A stretch of DNA of 64,000 nt from Bog-756 sp963813525 (GTDB lineage Bacteria; Actinomycetota; Acidimicrobiia; Acidimicrobiales; RAAP-2). The stretch lies in contig CAWEZI010000005.1 of assembly GCA_963813525.1 (NCBI GenBank), positions 1,178,001-1,242,000 of the forward strand. Direction: 5' to 3'. This document shows, piece after piece, positions 1 to 7,568 of this stretch (position 1 is its first letter; each line of letters opens with the position of its first letter). Under the pieces are notes generated by a model. It was given only the letters and a program-made list of their open reading frames with translations, did no database searches and was not told the origin of the DNA. The position numbers were made by a program, and so were the translations under genes.

Positions 1-2
1 CC

Positions 3-638
3 GGAGCTCCTACAGCGGTCATTGCAACCGCTCTCAGCGGGGGTGCAACGGTGTCATGGACGGCACCGGTTTCTGACGGCGGTTCCCCCATCACGGGCTA
101 CACCGTGACCGCCTTGCACGGTGGCCAGACCTGTACAACCGCCGGGGCCACCATGTGCACGGTCAGCGGACTCACCAATGGGCATCGTTATGAGATCAAA
201 GTCCGAGCATCCAACACCGAAGGTGAGGGTCACGCTTCGAGACGAGTCCAAGTGACGCCGCTTCCGACTGTGTCTTTTGTCTCCACAGGTGAGATCTTCC
301 CTGGGACGATTGCCGTGCCCGTTACGTTGAGTCAATCCTCACCGAGGACGGTACGGGTTAGCTTTGCGACTGCCAACGGCCCTAGTGGTGGGACCTACAT
401 GTCGTGGTTCATCGGTGACGCCGCCGCATTCAGTCCGAGCTCGGGCACGGTCACATTCGCTCCCGGCCAGATGACCGCGACGGTCTCGTTCTCCGTGTAC
501 ACCCCCGATCCCGGTGGCTGTCCACCTGCTGTACCCGCGAACGATTGCTTTCCCGGAATGACCGTCACCCTCTCCAGCCCAGTGAACGCGCTGCTCGGTG
601 TTGTGTCATCCACAAACGTGGGCTACGAGGGCAGTTAG
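3..638 (+). CDS. Secreted-type FN3 / Calx-beta repeat protein, 5' end missing
   Basis: The reading frame is open from the window edge, so the true start lies outside. The visible 211 residues begin in a fibronectin type III domain (about residues 1-90, with a WTAPVSDGG strand and a TGYTV strand) and continue into a Calx-beta-like domain (VSFATANG, then GTVTFAPGQ), ending shortly after. Such domains build extracellular adhesive or polymer-binding proteins. The FN3 domain closely resembles the one near the start of the pentapeptide protein at 31,261-33,630. A first in-frame GTG at 51 would cut the FN3 domain and is not the natural start. A copy of the array repeat follows at 671. Confidence 0.7.
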   Translation, partial: GAPTAVIATALSGGATVSWTAPVSDGGSPITGYTVTALHGGQTCTTAGATMCTVSGLTNGHRYEIKVRASNTEGEGHASRRVQVTPLPTVSFVSTGEIFPGTIAVPVTLSQSSPRTVRVSFATANGPSGGTYMSWFIGDAAAFSPSSGTVTFAPGQMTATVSFSVYTPDPGGCPPAVPANDCFPGMTVTLSSPVNALLGVVSSTNVGYEGS

Positions 639-670
639 CAAACCGCGATCAGCTTCTGCGTCCCCACGCG

Positions 671-705
671 GATAACACGACCCTGAGCCGGTGGTAGGGG
701 ATGGC
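671..705 (+). repeat. Array repeat, copy 1
   Basis: Left flank GATAACACGACCC, core GAGCCGGTGGT, right flank AGGGGATGG. It separates the FN3 gene from the VOC gene. Confidence 0.6.
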
Positions 706-743
706 CGTGCAGCGTCGGATAGCAGTCGGATACTCCGCCCGTC

Positions 744-1136
744 CTAGCCCCGAGGTGCGAAGAACTCGAGTGCGATGTTGTCGGGGTCTCGAAATGACAA
801 TGCCGAGTAGGAAGGTGCGTCCACGATGCCACCGTTGGGGATGCCGAGCTCGTTCAGGCGGATTTCCCACGCTTTTAACTCATCGCGGTTGGCACAGCCG
901 AATGCCAGATGATCGAGACCCGGCTGGCGCTCGTTGAACGGCTGAGTGCTGTTCAAATCAGGGAACTGAGTAAGACCGAGGATTGTGTCGCTCGTAAGCC
1001 AAGCGACACGCTTGAAAGGACCTGTGTCCTCGTCAAGGATCGGGTCCGAGCCGAACAGAGCCTTGTACCAAGGCACACTCCGTTCGAGTCTCGTAACCGT
1101 TAGCGCCACGTGAGTAATCGCAGGGAACTCTGGCAT
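744..1136 (-). CDS. VOC superfamily protein (glyoxalase/bleomycin-resistance fold)
   Basis: This 130-residue protein has the length and pattern of a single-chain VOC protein with two beta-alpha-beta-beta-beta modules. H9 (ITHVAL), H76 (GLDHLAF) and E124 (ALEFFAP) sit where the metal ligands of the family lie, so it is probably a metal-binding lyase, dioxygenase or resistance-type binding protein; the substrate cannot be read from sequence. A purine-rich CGAGGTG lies about ten bases upstream of the ATG. It is the sole gene between two array repeats (671 and 1230) and is transcribed against the direction in which the repeats point. Confidence 0.85.
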   Translation of the reverse strand: MPEFPAITHVALTVTRLERSVPWYKALFGSDPILDEDTGPFKRVAWLTSDTILGLTQFPDLNSTQPFNERQPGLDHLAFGCANRDELKAWEIRLNELGIPNGGIVDAPSYSALSFRDPDNIALEFFAPRG

Positions 1137-1229
1137 GTCTTTTCGGCACCTCGTGAAGGCGGCGAATGCCGCGTCTTTTGGCTGGCAACTCTCTGGGAGT
1201 AGAAGCTATCTGGCAGCACAAGTCCCCGC

Positions 1230-1268
1230 GCTAATTGTGGACCCAGTTCCGGTGATGTGGGGCACCCC
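1230..1268 (+). repeat. Array repeat, copy 2
   Basis: CCCAGTTCCGGTGATGTGGGG can fold as a hairpin: CCCA pairs with TGGG outside, TC with GA inside, around CGGT. Confidence 0.6.
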
Positions 1269-1315
1269 TTATTGAGGTGATCTGACAAACGGACGGTCCC
1301 GAGATTTGACCTTGT

Positions 1316-1813
1316 TCAGCCAATCGAAGCTGTCAGCCTGGGGCTTTTCGCGAGCGTCTGGAGTACTACGCAGTACCGCTCGGTCAGGCGCAGCAACGTG
1401 GCGAGTTGCTCCTCTGAGGCGTCACTCTGGAGATCGAAGGACAAGCGAATATCCGAGAATCCGACCGGAGCGGACTTGTCGACGCCCAGCGTCCCCCGAA
1501 AGTCCAAGTCGCCTTCGGCTCTGACCGTGCCGACTACACTAATGCCAAGCGCAGTAGCCACTGAGCACATCGTCACCCCCGCACAGGCGGCGAGGGCCTG
1601 GAGCAACATGTCTCCGGAACAAGCCCGAGAGCCATCGCCCCCTGTGGCTGGATGAAGCCCAGCTTCTACCAGTGCCCGACCTGTCTGCACCGAGCACGAG
1701 AGGTCGTCACCAAGTTGGCCTTCAGCTTTCAAGGTCACTACCGCAGCTTTCGGCTGTTCCCGATATCGCTCCTTGATGGGAGCCTGCATCGCCTTCAGCT
1801 CATCGCTGTTCAT
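1316..1813 (-). CDS. OsmC/Ohr family protein
   Basis: The 165-residue product matches the OsmC family, whose members reduce organic hydroperoxides through two cysteines in the cytoplasm. A cysteine lies in the central helix (ALAACAGVTM, C77) and a second in the late helix (ERYCVVLQTLA, C148), the expected pair. The region around residues 60-75 carries the usual glycine-rich segment before the helix. It is alone between repeats 2 and 3. The spacing of the two cysteines fits OsmC-like proteins, and peroxidase activity is inferred from the family only. Confidence 0.85.
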   Translation of the reverse strand: MNSDELKAMQAPIKERYREQPKAAVVTLKAEGQLGDDLSCSVQTGRALVEAGLHPATGGDGSRACSGDMLLQALAACAGVTMCSVATALGISVVGTVRAEGDLDFRGTLGVDKSAPVGFSDIRLSFDLQSDASEEQLATLLRLTERYCVVLQTLAKSPRLTASIG

Positions 1814-1898
1814 TGGGTCCCCGTTCGTCCATCATCTCGCACGATACCCGTACGGCCGAGAGACGGACCCGGGACAGGAGCGCCGGGTGAAAACCAGC

Positions 1899-1927
1899 GT
1901 CCCACCGAACCGGTAGTCAGGGGCACC
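1899..1927 (+). repeat. Array repeat, copy 3
   Basis: CCCACCGAACCGGTAGT then CAGGGGCACC. It is nearly identical in its left half to copy 13 at 6713. Confidence 0.6.
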
Positions 1928-1949
1928 ACAGTCGTGGTACGCGAGTACC

Positions 1950-2501
1950 TCAGCGAAATCTTTCGAGGGGTTCCTCTAGGAATGCAACCACCTGGCCTGA
2001 ACTGTCGCGAGCTTCGATCCGATAGGGTGCAAACGATTCGCTGCATACAATCCATATGCCGAAATGGCCATCGGCCCGCCTCGTACGGACATTGTCCCCT
2101 TGGTTGAAGGACAGCTCGGCAACGTCGGCTGCATGTCGACCGGTCGCGATAATGGCAGGTCGACCAGGTTCCGCTTCGAAGTTGAGCGTCGTTCCCGTCC
2201 GCATGATTGCGAAACGATCGGTGTACTCCAAAGACGGAGAAGATGCGAACGGGTCGAAATCGATCTTGGTTCCGACTGTCAGCCATTCGGAGGACTCCCA
2301 GCCCTCATCCTCGTGGAGATACACGCAGGTGAACCCCGACGGAAACGGATTCCCGTTTTCGTCCCGCAAGGATATTAGGAAGAGAACGATGGCACAGACG
2401 CCCGTCATCCAAAAGGCCAGCGGGACAGGATTCGACAAACTCAGAGTTGGTGGGAGCTCCGGTAAACCACCTCTCAAAACCGAAAGCCCTCCGGCCTGCA
2501 T
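1950..2501 (-). CDS. Hypothetical protein with one N-terminal membrane segment
   Basis: 183 residues. A hydrophobic stretch at about residues 27-45 (PLAFWMTGVCAIVLFLI) is followed by a polar domain rich in acidic and aromatic residues, so the protein is probably anchored with its C-terminal domain outside. No family was recognised. The start used has AGAGG directly upstream; an internal ATG at 2408 would give a shorter product beginning inside the membrane segment. The gene ends within about 25 bases of repeat 3 and begins about 60 bases from repeat 4, so it fills its unit. Confidence 0.6.
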   Translation of the reverse strand: MQAGGLSVLRGGLPELPPTLSLSNPVPLAFWMTGVCAIVLFLISLRDENGNPFPSGFTCVYLHEDEGWESSEWLTVGTKIDFDPFASSPSLEYTDRFAIMRTGTTLNFEAEPGRPAIIATGRHAADVAELSFNQGDNVRTRRADGHFGIWIVCSESFAPYRIEARDSSGQVVAFLEEPLERFR

Positions 2502-2560
2502 CCTCTAAGGATGGCGGGGTGGAAGCTCCTCGCTCGTCATCAACCCATTGTGGCAGCCTG

Positions 2561-2597
2561 AACCTGCATCCCGCTCCCGGTGATCGGGGGCACCCCC
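2561..2597 (+). repeat. Array repeat, copy 4
   Basis: CATCCCGCTCCCGGTGAT then CGGGGGCACC. CCCG and CGGG arms enclose the core. Confidence 0.65.
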
Positions 2598-2620
2598 GGG
2601 GAGTGCACTCTCTCCCGACC

Positions 2621-3265
2621 TCAAGGATCCAAATCAGCTCCGAGTCGTGAGAGTGCCTGACGAACATCCTTGCTCGACTCAACCACCACGCCTTCTATTC
2701 CGGCCATCCGGGCCCCATCCACGTTCCCCGGAATGTCATCGAAGAACAAAATCTCCTGAGGCCGAAAGCCCATTCGACTCGCAACGAGGCGGAAGGCTTC
2801 AGGATCGGGCTTTCGGAATCCAAGATCGGATGAGACGAAGATGGATCGAAATGGTTCCAACTCGTCGGCGTAACGAACCTCCCATACGCTCTTGTGTGTT
2901 GGATTGGAGTTGGTAAAAGCGTAGATCGGAAGACGTCGTTGAGCGATGGAAAGCACCTCGGCCATACCGGGAACTGGACCTAGGTAGACATCACTCCACC
3001 CCTCAATGAAATCTTCGTCAGAGACATTGATTCCCAGGGACTGGCGCAAGGCGGCAAAGTAGTCGGATGCCTCGATCTCACCTCGTTCGTGTTGCTCGTA
3101 GGCTTGGTCGAGGGAGAACTTCTCCTCCAACAGTGCCGGATCACACTCTGCCCGAGCAGCCCAAAGTCTGAAGGCCCGTCCGAAGTCAAAGTCGATAACA
3201 ACCCCACCGAGGTCGAAGAGCAAGGCACGAACCCTCTCGGGGTCGTGGATCGACGCATCGGTCAT
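2621..3265 (-). CDS. HAD-superfamily hydrolase, subfamily IA (YihX-like)
   Basis: A 214-residue HAD phosphatase or dehalogenase. Motif I is LLFDLGGVVIDFD with nucleophile D18, motif II is FTNSNP, motif III is FRKPDPEAF with its lysine, and motif IV is FFDDIPGN. A helical cap lies between motifs I and II. The DLG form of motif I, lacking the usual second aspartate, is also seen in YihX-type sugar phosphatases. In-frame ATGs exist at 3295 and 3283, but 3295 lies inside repeat 5 and 3283 at its edge, so the ATG at 3265 is preferred. Substrate unknown. Confidence 0.85.
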   Translation of the reverse strand: MTDASIHDPERVRALLFDLGGVVIDFDFGRAFRLWAARAECDPALLEEKFSLDQAYEQHERGEIEASDYFAALRQSLGINVSDEDFIEGWSDVYLGPVPGMAEVLSIAQRRLPIYAFTNSNPTHKSVWEVRYADELEPFRSIFVSSDLGFRKPDPEAFRLVASRMGFRPQEILFFDDIPGNVDGARMAGIEGVVVESSKDVRQALSRLGADLDP

Positions 3266-3283
3266 TCGTCCAGGTTCGCACAT

Positions 3284-3320
3284 CCGTAACGCCACCTTCC
3301 CGGCGTTTAGGGATAGGCAG
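3284..3320 (+). repeat. Array repeat, copy 5
   Basis: CGTAACGCCACC then CCCGGCGTTTAGGG. A GTTAGGT heptamer (matching the integron core GTTRRRY) follows at 3323. Confidence 0.55.
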
Positions 3321-3322
3321 CG

Positions 3323-3700
3323 TTAGGTCTGCGACGTGGACTTTGTTCCAAGACCAAGACGCCTACAGGTCTGGACCAAGGCGTTGGCCTCGTCGACCGC
3401 TCGGAGTCCATTACCCGCTTTGGCGGCAGCTTCGAATGCTGCCACTTCCGTGTGAAGCTTGGCGTTGGCTGAACGGTGTACGGCTGCCGTCATCTCCTGC
3501 AACGGAGATTGGCTCGGATCGCTCTCGTTCCAGGTAATCGTCGCCGTTCCCTGCTTTGAAGCCATGACCGAAGCAATATCCTTGCAAGCAACTGAAGTGA
3601 GCTTCGCCTCTCTGCTGGGTGGTGCACTGGCTGTTGGGGAGCCACACGCTGCAATGGTGAGCGGACTGACTGCCAACAGCATCAATGCCCATCTCCGCAT
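3323..3700 (-). CDS. Small lipoprotein
   Basis: 125 residues with a lipoprotein signal peptide: MRRW, a hydrophobic core and the lipobox LTIAAC with the lipidated cysteine at residue 19. The mature part is a short helical domain with a cysteine early (VACKDI) and another near the end (LVQTCRRLGLG). The same layout, ending in a TCxxLG motif, is seen in the lipoprotein at 7569-7949, suggesting distant paralogues carried in two separate cassettes. Function unknown. The gene fills its unit between repeats 5 and 6. Confidence 0.75.
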   Translation of the reverse strand: MRRWALMLLAVSPLTIAACGSPTASAPPSREAKLTSVACKDIASVMASKQGTATITWNESDPSQSPLQEMTAAVHRSANAKLHTEVAAFEAAAKAGNGLRAVDEANALVQTCRRLGLGTKSTSQT

Positions 3701-3729
3701 ACGGTGACACTACCTCTGCTCTGGTGCCC

Positions 3730-3761
3730 GTGGCCCCTGGGACGTATTCGGTGATCAGCGC
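3730..3761 (+). repeat. Array repeat, copy 6 (degenerate)
   Basis: GTGGCCCCTGGGACG then TATTCGGTGATCAGCG. Recognisable mainly by position and the CGGTGATC core. Confidence 0.35.
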
Positions 3762-4198
3762 TACCCGTCCCGCTCTGATGGAGGTAGATCGGCGTAGTAC
3801 GGAATCCGTGCCTGTCGGAGAGCGGGTGTCAATCGCTTGAGTACCCAGTCTGCACCACGTTGTTCGACGATCCAGAGGGCTTCGCATCCATCTCTCGTCC
3901 GAACGATGATGTCAGTGACTTGTTTTGGTTTGGAGGCGTGCTTGGTTACCAGGGGCTGAGTACCGAATGCCATGAGCGTCTGAGCTTCTGTACCGCCGAA
4001 CTCTCGCTCGGTGACATCGACGCTGGTCACGCTGGCCAATAAGATGGAATGGGTAAGGCTCAACTCTCCATGACCGATCCTGCCGTCTTCAATCCAGAGG
4101 TGGCGTCCGTGTCGGCCCAGCTCTGGGTTGCCTCCACGGTATTCGCAGGTGACAGGAAAGCCGATCTTGACCTTCATCGCCTGGCCCTCGGGGTTCAT
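3761..4198 (-). CDS. Hypothetical cytoplasmic protein
   Basis: About 145 residues with no signal peptide or membrane segment. The middle alternates strands and turns, with a run like SILLASVTSVDVTER and a later TDIIVRTRDG, suggesting a small beta-rich fold of PH-like appearance, but no family can be named. Starts are possible at the GTG 4204, ATG 4198 and ATG 4177; the last has GAGGGCC upstream and may be the real one. Alone between repeats 6 and 7. Confidence 0.55.
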   Translation of the reverse strand: MNPEGQAMKVKIGFPVTCEYRGGNPELGRHGRHLWIEDGRIGHGELSLTHSILLASVTSVDVTEREFGGTEAQTLMAFGTQPLVTKHASKPKQVTDIIVRTRDGCEALWIVEQRGADWVLKRLTPALRQARIPYYADLPPSERDG

Positions 4199-4232
4199 GG
4201 GCACCTATCTAACAGGTCCGTCACTCGCTGGT

Positions 4233-4263
4233 GTCATCCCGCAGACCCGGTGGTAGCGATGAG
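4233..4263 (+). repeat. Array repeat, copy 7
   Basis: CATCCCGCAGACCCGGTGGT then AGCGATGAG. Confidence 0.5.
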
Positions 4264-4671
4264 GTTCGTAGCCATCGCCTGCACTACCATTTTTCGCATG
4301 GAGAGGAATGAGCCACGCCCACGCTGACATTGAAACCAGGGGTAGCCCCTCACGACTTCGACACCACAGCGGGACTCGCTCTGGGCCACCTGCGACGGGG
4401 CGAACGGGTTGTCGTCGAGGTCCGCCTTGGGCGAGCGGATAATGACCTCAATCAGGTTGGGGAGAAGCTGCTGGATCGAGTTGCTTTCCTGGCCGACGGC
4501 GTCGGTGTGATTGTGCGACGAGAAGTTGATGGAAGGACCCTGCGGCTGGTGCTGCTTCCTGAGGGACCAACTGCCGACCCACAACCGGTAGTCCGCTGAC
4601 TCCAATCCGGTGGGCCGCTGTCCTGATAGCGGCTGCTTCGGTGGCTGCGTGTGGGAGTGGTTCAATGCCAC
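4234..4671 (-). CDS. Doubtful hypothetical protein
   Basis: In this unit the minus-strand frame has GC-rich third positions and a protein-like middle (LLPNLIEVIIRSPKADL), so it is preferred over the overlapping plus-strand frame at 4330-4599. The start is uncertain, because the open frame runs through repeat 8 at 4574 and has no good ATG to the left of it. The C-terminal end overlaps repeat 7. It may be a damaged gene. No family recognised. Confidence 0.25.
   Translation of the reverse strand: MALNHSHTQPPKQPLSGQRPTGLESADYRLWVGSWSLRKQHQPQGPSINFSSHNHTDAVGQESNSIQQLLPNLIEVIIRSPKADLDDNPFAPSQVAQSESRCGVEVVRGYPWFQCQRGRGSFLSMRKMVVQAMATNLIATTGSAG
4574..4600 (+). repeat. Array repeat, copy 8
   Basis: CCGACCCACAACCGGTAGT then CCGCTGAC. 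A second CCGGTGGGC-like core follows at 4607. Confidence 0.4.
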
Positions 4672-4968
4672 AAGGGGCGCTGACCGGAGGAATCCGGCTG
4701 GAGGCTGGGACCACCAGCGCCCAACAGATTAAGTCATATTCGTTTGAGCACCGAGCGGGGACGGTCCTGATAAGCCGGGATGGGAAGCAAAATCAAATCC
4801 ATCCAGGTCGCCGATGGTCACGCCTTTTACGCCGCTCTGCCCCCAGGCTCGTATTCGGTAACTGCCATGGTGTCCGGCTTTGGTTGCGATCCCAGCCCGG
4901 CCTCCATTGCTACAAGCCGCACAGCCCACATCGAAGTGGCGTGTTCTGACTCAACCCCAATCGGTTAG
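4596..4968 (+). pseudogene. Lipoprotein gene with frameshift and no clear start
   Basis: The first part encodes a hydrophobic stretch ending in a lipobox-like AAASVAAC, then a secreted-type domain up to GTVLISRDGK near position 4785. The protein clearly continues in another frame (IKSIQVADG, then LPPGSYSVTA, ending at 4968). A one-base change near the A-rich run at 4785-4795 would join them. The second half looks like a small prealbumin/carboxypeptidase-regulatory-type beta sandwich. No ATG precedes the signal peptide in frame; the first in-frame GTG (4641) lies inside it. Either the cassette has decayed or the sequence has an indel error. Confidence 0.5.
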
Positions 4969-4978
4969 CGACTGCTCC

Positions 4979-5011
4979 GATTACCGCGGCCAAGCCGATG
5001 GTGGGGGGACC
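4979..5011 (+). repeat. Array repeat, copy 9
   Basis: GATTACCGCGGCCAAGCCGA then TGGTGGGGGGAC. Confidence 0.45.
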
Positions 5012-5038
5012 TTCCCCCAATCTGCTGTCGGCTTACGC

Positions 5039-5270
5039 TCAATCGAAGTCGGCGGCCCAGGCAAGGCACTTCTCGCAGTCGGTCGCTCCTCTGGCGACGA
5101 CGGCTTCATCGGCTTGGTGCATTGCAGATTGCCGCTCGCGGACGCAGAGCGTCATCGGATCATTTGGTACAGCCATATGGACGCCCCACGGTTGCCCAGG
5201 TCCCCGAGGTGGTAGAAGTACTCGTTCAAGCTCACTTCGATGAACCATGCGATGGACCCTATCCTCCAGC
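5039..5270 (-). pseudogene. Frameshifted small gene fragment
   Basis: Two minus-strand frames each look protein-like over half the unit: an upstream one (SIAWFIEVSLNEYFYHLG) and a downstream one ending in CEKCLAWAADFD at 5039. They meet near 5175-5185, so a single-base indel would join them into one protein of about 75 residues. No start codon can be fixed. Function unknown. Confidence 0.3.
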
Positions 5271-5299
5271 TTGCCGACGCGTATCCGGCGTTATGGGCT
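5271..5299 (+). repeat. Array repeat, copy 10 (degenerate)
   Basis: TTGCCGACGCGTATCCGG then CGTTATGGGC. The right-hand neighbour gene stops inside it. Confidence 0.4.
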
Positions 5300-5780
5300 A
5301 GAAGCCGCCGACCGGGTCCGTGGTGGTGGAGCACGTGACGTGAGCATCTGATGGCTGCCCCGCAAAGTTCTCCCCGTTGACCTGTACGTCGAGCTGCTGA
5401 GTCGAGGCCTGACTTGAACCGGCTCCATCGCCGAACGACGTGGTCCCAACTTGTTTACCCATGTGGAAGACGGTCACGGTGCAATGGAGGTAACGGCCAG
5501 CCGATTTCGGGAAGCCGATGACCGTGAAGACGACGTGCTCGGCCGGTATGCCCTGACTCGCAACCTGAGGGTTGTACGGCTCAAGGTCCGCCGTGACGGA
5601 AGTCACCCGTACTCGCAAGGTTCCTGGCGCTGGGTGTGGCGACACCGCCTGTGTAGTGGGCGCGGAGCGTTGAGTCACTGTCGGAGTACTGGTGCAGCCA
5701 AGTGCCATCACTCCACCGACGACCGATATCGGCACTAGTAGCCAAGGCTTCATCACATTCGCGACGGTAGCCGAGGGCAT
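5298..5780 (-). CDS. Lipoprotein
   Basis: A 160-residue protein with a lipoprotein signal (MKPWLLVPISVVGG, then lipobox VMALGC), a proline/threonine-rich linker and a beta-rich mature domain. Two in-frame ATGs are plausible: 5780, preceded by GGCGGG, and 5753, directly before KPWLL. The longer upstream ORF would run into repeat 11 and is rejected. The mature domain contains two cysteines (RYLHCTVTVF and HVTCSTTT) that could form a disulfide outside the membrane. Function unknown. Confidence 0.7.
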   Translation of the reverse strand: MPSATVANVMKPWLLVPISVVGGVMALGCTSTPTVTQRSAPTTQAVSPHPAPGTLRVRVTSVTADLEPYNPQVASQGIPAEHVVFTVIGFPKSAGRYLHCTVTVFHMGKQVGTTSFGDGAGSSQASTQQLDVQVNGENFAGQPSDAHVTCSTTTDPVGGF

Positions 5781-5816
5781 CCCGCCGTAGGAGAGGCCCT
5801 GCTCTTCTCGTTTGGA

Positions 5817-5848
5817 GTGTGACACCCACCCGGCGATGTGGGGCAGGC
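5817..5848 (+). repeat. Array repeat, copy 11
   Basis: GTGACACCCACCCGGCGAT then GTGGGGCAGGCCC. Confidence 0.6.
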
Positions 5849-5880
5849 CCTCGGCGTTCAACCGCTGGCAGACTGGTTGG

Positions 5881-6327
5881 GTGAATGAGGACGAGCTGGA
5901 TAGGTCGAGAATAGATGAGTATGCCCACAGTCATGCTGAGACCTGGGCCGGTTCGTGGAGGGAGAGGGAGGGACGACCTCGCAATGGGGGACGAGTGGCA
6001 GCCCCGATATCAGGTTTCGTGATTGCGTTCACCAGTGACATCGAGAACCACGCGGAAGCTATAAGGAGCCTGCTCATTGCGCCGGAAAAACTGCGGGTCC
6101 TCCAAATGCGATACAGCTACCGCCATTTGATGGAGGTTCGAGACAGCATTCCGTCCAAGTTGGGATCGGCACGAGCTGGACTTTCGACATGGGGGCCTGA
6201 CGTCAAAGGAAACTTCGTCCGTGTTAGGGCGCTCGCTGACTATTTCGAGGAGATCCAACGCATTCTGACAGCGACCAACCCTGACGATGTTCGTGTTGAG
6301 CTAGGTGACCGGGTGGTGCCCACCTAG
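5881..6327 (+). CDS. Hypothetical protein
   Basis: 148 residues from a GTG start (VNEDELDRS). The longer ORF beginning at 5812 would be translated through repeat 11, so the GTG just right of the repeat is preferred, although no strong ribosome site is visible. The protein is largely helical and charged, with a conserved-looking core (FTSDIENHAEAIRSLL, then ADYFEEIQRILTATN). No family recognised. Its 3' end overlaps the next repeat by about a dozen bases. Confidence 0.55.
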   Translation: MNEDELDRSRIDEYAHSHAETWAGSWREREGRPRNGGRVAAPISGFVIAFTSDIENHAEAIRSLLIAPEKLRVLQMRYSYRHLMEVRDSIPSKLGSARAGLSTWGPDVKGNFVRVRALADYFEEIQRILTATNPDDVRVELGDRVVPT

Positions 6328-6346
6328 CCTGGCGGTAGGGGATACC
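6316..6346 (+). repeat. Array repeat, copy 12
   Basis: GTGCCCACCTAGCCTGGCGG then TAGGGGATACC. Confidence 0.5.
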
Positions 6347-6399
6347 CATGGCCCACGAACAGAAGCGGAAGTATCCTGTCTCCATGGCAATGAAAACTG

Positions 6400-6705
6400 A
6401 TGGGGCATCTTGGGCCAGTCTTGAACCTATGGGCGCAGCTCAACAGGCGGAGGGTAATCACCAAGTCCGACGTGCCTCGTCTTGGTGATCGCGTCAAGGA
6501 AGTGCTGGTGAGTGATTCGCAGCACCGCTCTGGATGGGAGATCACCGTCTACGTGATCAGCCTCGCACTCCTGTTGACCGCCAGTTCGATCATTTGGAAC
6601 CTTTCCTCAGGCATTGCCCTGAAACTGGGCGCATCGGTCGTTGCCCTGCTCCTCATCGGTTCCGTCAGCACGGCCATCCTCGTGAAGCTCCGCTTCCGAA
6701 ACTAG
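6400..6705 (+). CDS. Small membrane protein, two TM segments
   Basis: 101 residues. A soluble basic N-terminus is followed by two membrane segments (ITVYVISLALLLTASSI and LGASVVALLLIGSVSTAIL) and a short basic tail (KLRFRN), so both ends are probably cytoplasmic. No family recognised. It is the only gene of its unit and one of several two-TM proteins in the array. Confidence 0.6.
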   Translation: MGHLGPVLNLWAQLNRRRVITKSDVPRLGDRVKEVLVSDSQHRSGWEITVYVISLALLLTASSIIWNLSSGIALKLGASVVALLLIGSVSTAILVKLRFRN

Positions 6706-6712
6706 ACGAACA

Positions 6713-6744
6713 TTTGTCCCACCGAACCGGTAGTAAGGGGCTTC
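6713..6744 (+). repeat. Array repeat, copy 13
   Basis: TTTGTCCCACCGAACCGGT then AGTAAGGGGCTTC. Confidence 0.6.
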
Positions 6745-6782
6745 TGCCGCACGCTGATGACCACCGAGTACGGTGGAATACG

Positions 6783-7016
6783 ATGGACAAACGCAAGGTC
6801 GTGATGAGGCTCGCCGCTTGCTGCTTCGCACTGAGTACCATCGCCGTTGTCTTGATCGCTAACAAACTCTTGGCCGGGGGCGAATATGCCAGCGACCACG
6901 GGACATCGGGTTATCCAGGGGCTGGGGTCTGGATCAGCTTCCTGGCTGCTCTGCTTGTCGGATTCGTGAGTCTGACTGCGTTAGTCGTGTTAATAGAGCA
7001 GGGTCGGCGGAACTGA
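6783..7016 (+). CDS. Small membrane protein, two TM segments
   Basis: 77 residues beginning MDKRKVVMR. Two hydrophobic segments (LAACCFALSTIAVVLIA and GVWISFLAALLVGFVSLTALVVL) are separated by a glycine-rich extracytoplasmic loop, with a basic end (EQGRRN). Likely an inner-membrane protein of unknown role. The start is the first ATG right of repeat 13. Confidence 0.6.
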   Translation: MDKRKVVMRLAACCFALSTIAVVLIANKLLAGGEYASDHGTSGYPGAGVWISFLAALLVGFVSLTALVVLIEQGRRN

Positions 7017-7051
7017 ACTGGTGTCGTGGGTCACGGTGGGCCGTCCTGAGG

Positions 7052-7089
7052 GATAATGGGGTCCGGCCCGCACTAGGCGGTAGGCGTCC
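7052..7089 (+). repeat. Array repeat, copy 14 (degenerate)
   Basis: GATAATGGGGTCCGGCCCGC, then CACTAGGCGGTAGGCGTC. Confidence 0.35.
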
Positions 7090-7175
7090 CGGCGCACCGC
7101 CCATGATGTCGGAGAGGGAGTCAGCCTGTTCGAGCCAGGCCGGGTCGGGTATTTCTTCCGCACAATCCTTGTTTC

Positions 7176-7210
7176 GATAACTGACCCTCTCCCGGCGGTC
7201 GGGGGCAGGC
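7176..7210 (+). repeat. Array repeat, copy 15
   Basis: GATAACTGACCCTCTCCCGG then CGGTCGGGGGCAGGC. A well-conserved copy. Confidence 0.65.
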
Positions 7211-7328
7211 TGACAGTGGCAAGACGCTGGTACTACGGTGATGAAAGCTGCCATGCACGCAAGGGGTGATTGTGGCCGAGCATCTGAACCTTCAGGCGGT
7301 TTCAGCGGGCTCAGGAGGGCGGCGATCC

Positions 7329-7514
7329 ATGCTCTACCGGATTGGTCAGGCGACAGTGATATTCCTTCTCGGTCTCGCCCTGGCAGTTGCTGCAATGGCA
7401 CTCTTCATTCATGGAGTCGCCAACTACAACCACCTCACTAACGGCCAGGCCGTCTACAGCCATCCACCGGTCTCGACCAATTCACCAACAAGCGCCCACG
7501 TCCACAAGCCTTAA
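7329..7514 (+). CDS. Small single-pass membrane protein
   Basis: 61 residues from an ATG with a strong AGGAGG nine bases upstream, which decides the start over an earlier in-frame GTG at 7266. One membrane segment (TVIFLLGLALAVAAMALFI) near the N-terminus is followed by a polar serine/proline/histidine-rich tail. Unknown function. The stop codon overlaps the next repeat copy. Confidence 0.65.
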   Translation: MLYRIGQATVIFLLGLALAVAAMALFIHGVANYNHLTNGQAVYSHPPVSTNSPTSAHVHKP

Positions 7515-7548
7515 CGCCCCCGCTCCCGGTGTTGGGTGACACTCTCTG
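7511..7548 (+). repeat. Array repeat, copy 16
   Basis: TTAACGCCCCCGCTCCCGGT then GTTGGGTGACACTCTCTG. It contains GTTGGGT, which fits the integron core-site pattern GTTRRRY. Confidence 0.65.
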
Positions 7549-7568
7549 CTCAGAAATAGGCTGCGTCT

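Larger units (their letters stand above)
7017..7328. other. Gene-poor stretch with two repeat copies
   Basis: Besides the repeats at 7052 and 7176 nothing convincing is coded here. The short interval between the two copies (about 90 bases) may be an empty or collapsed cassette. Confidence 0.4.

Noticed and set aside
7131..7170. tRNA-like GTTCGAGCC stretch
   Set aside because: No acceptor or anticodon stems can be built around it.
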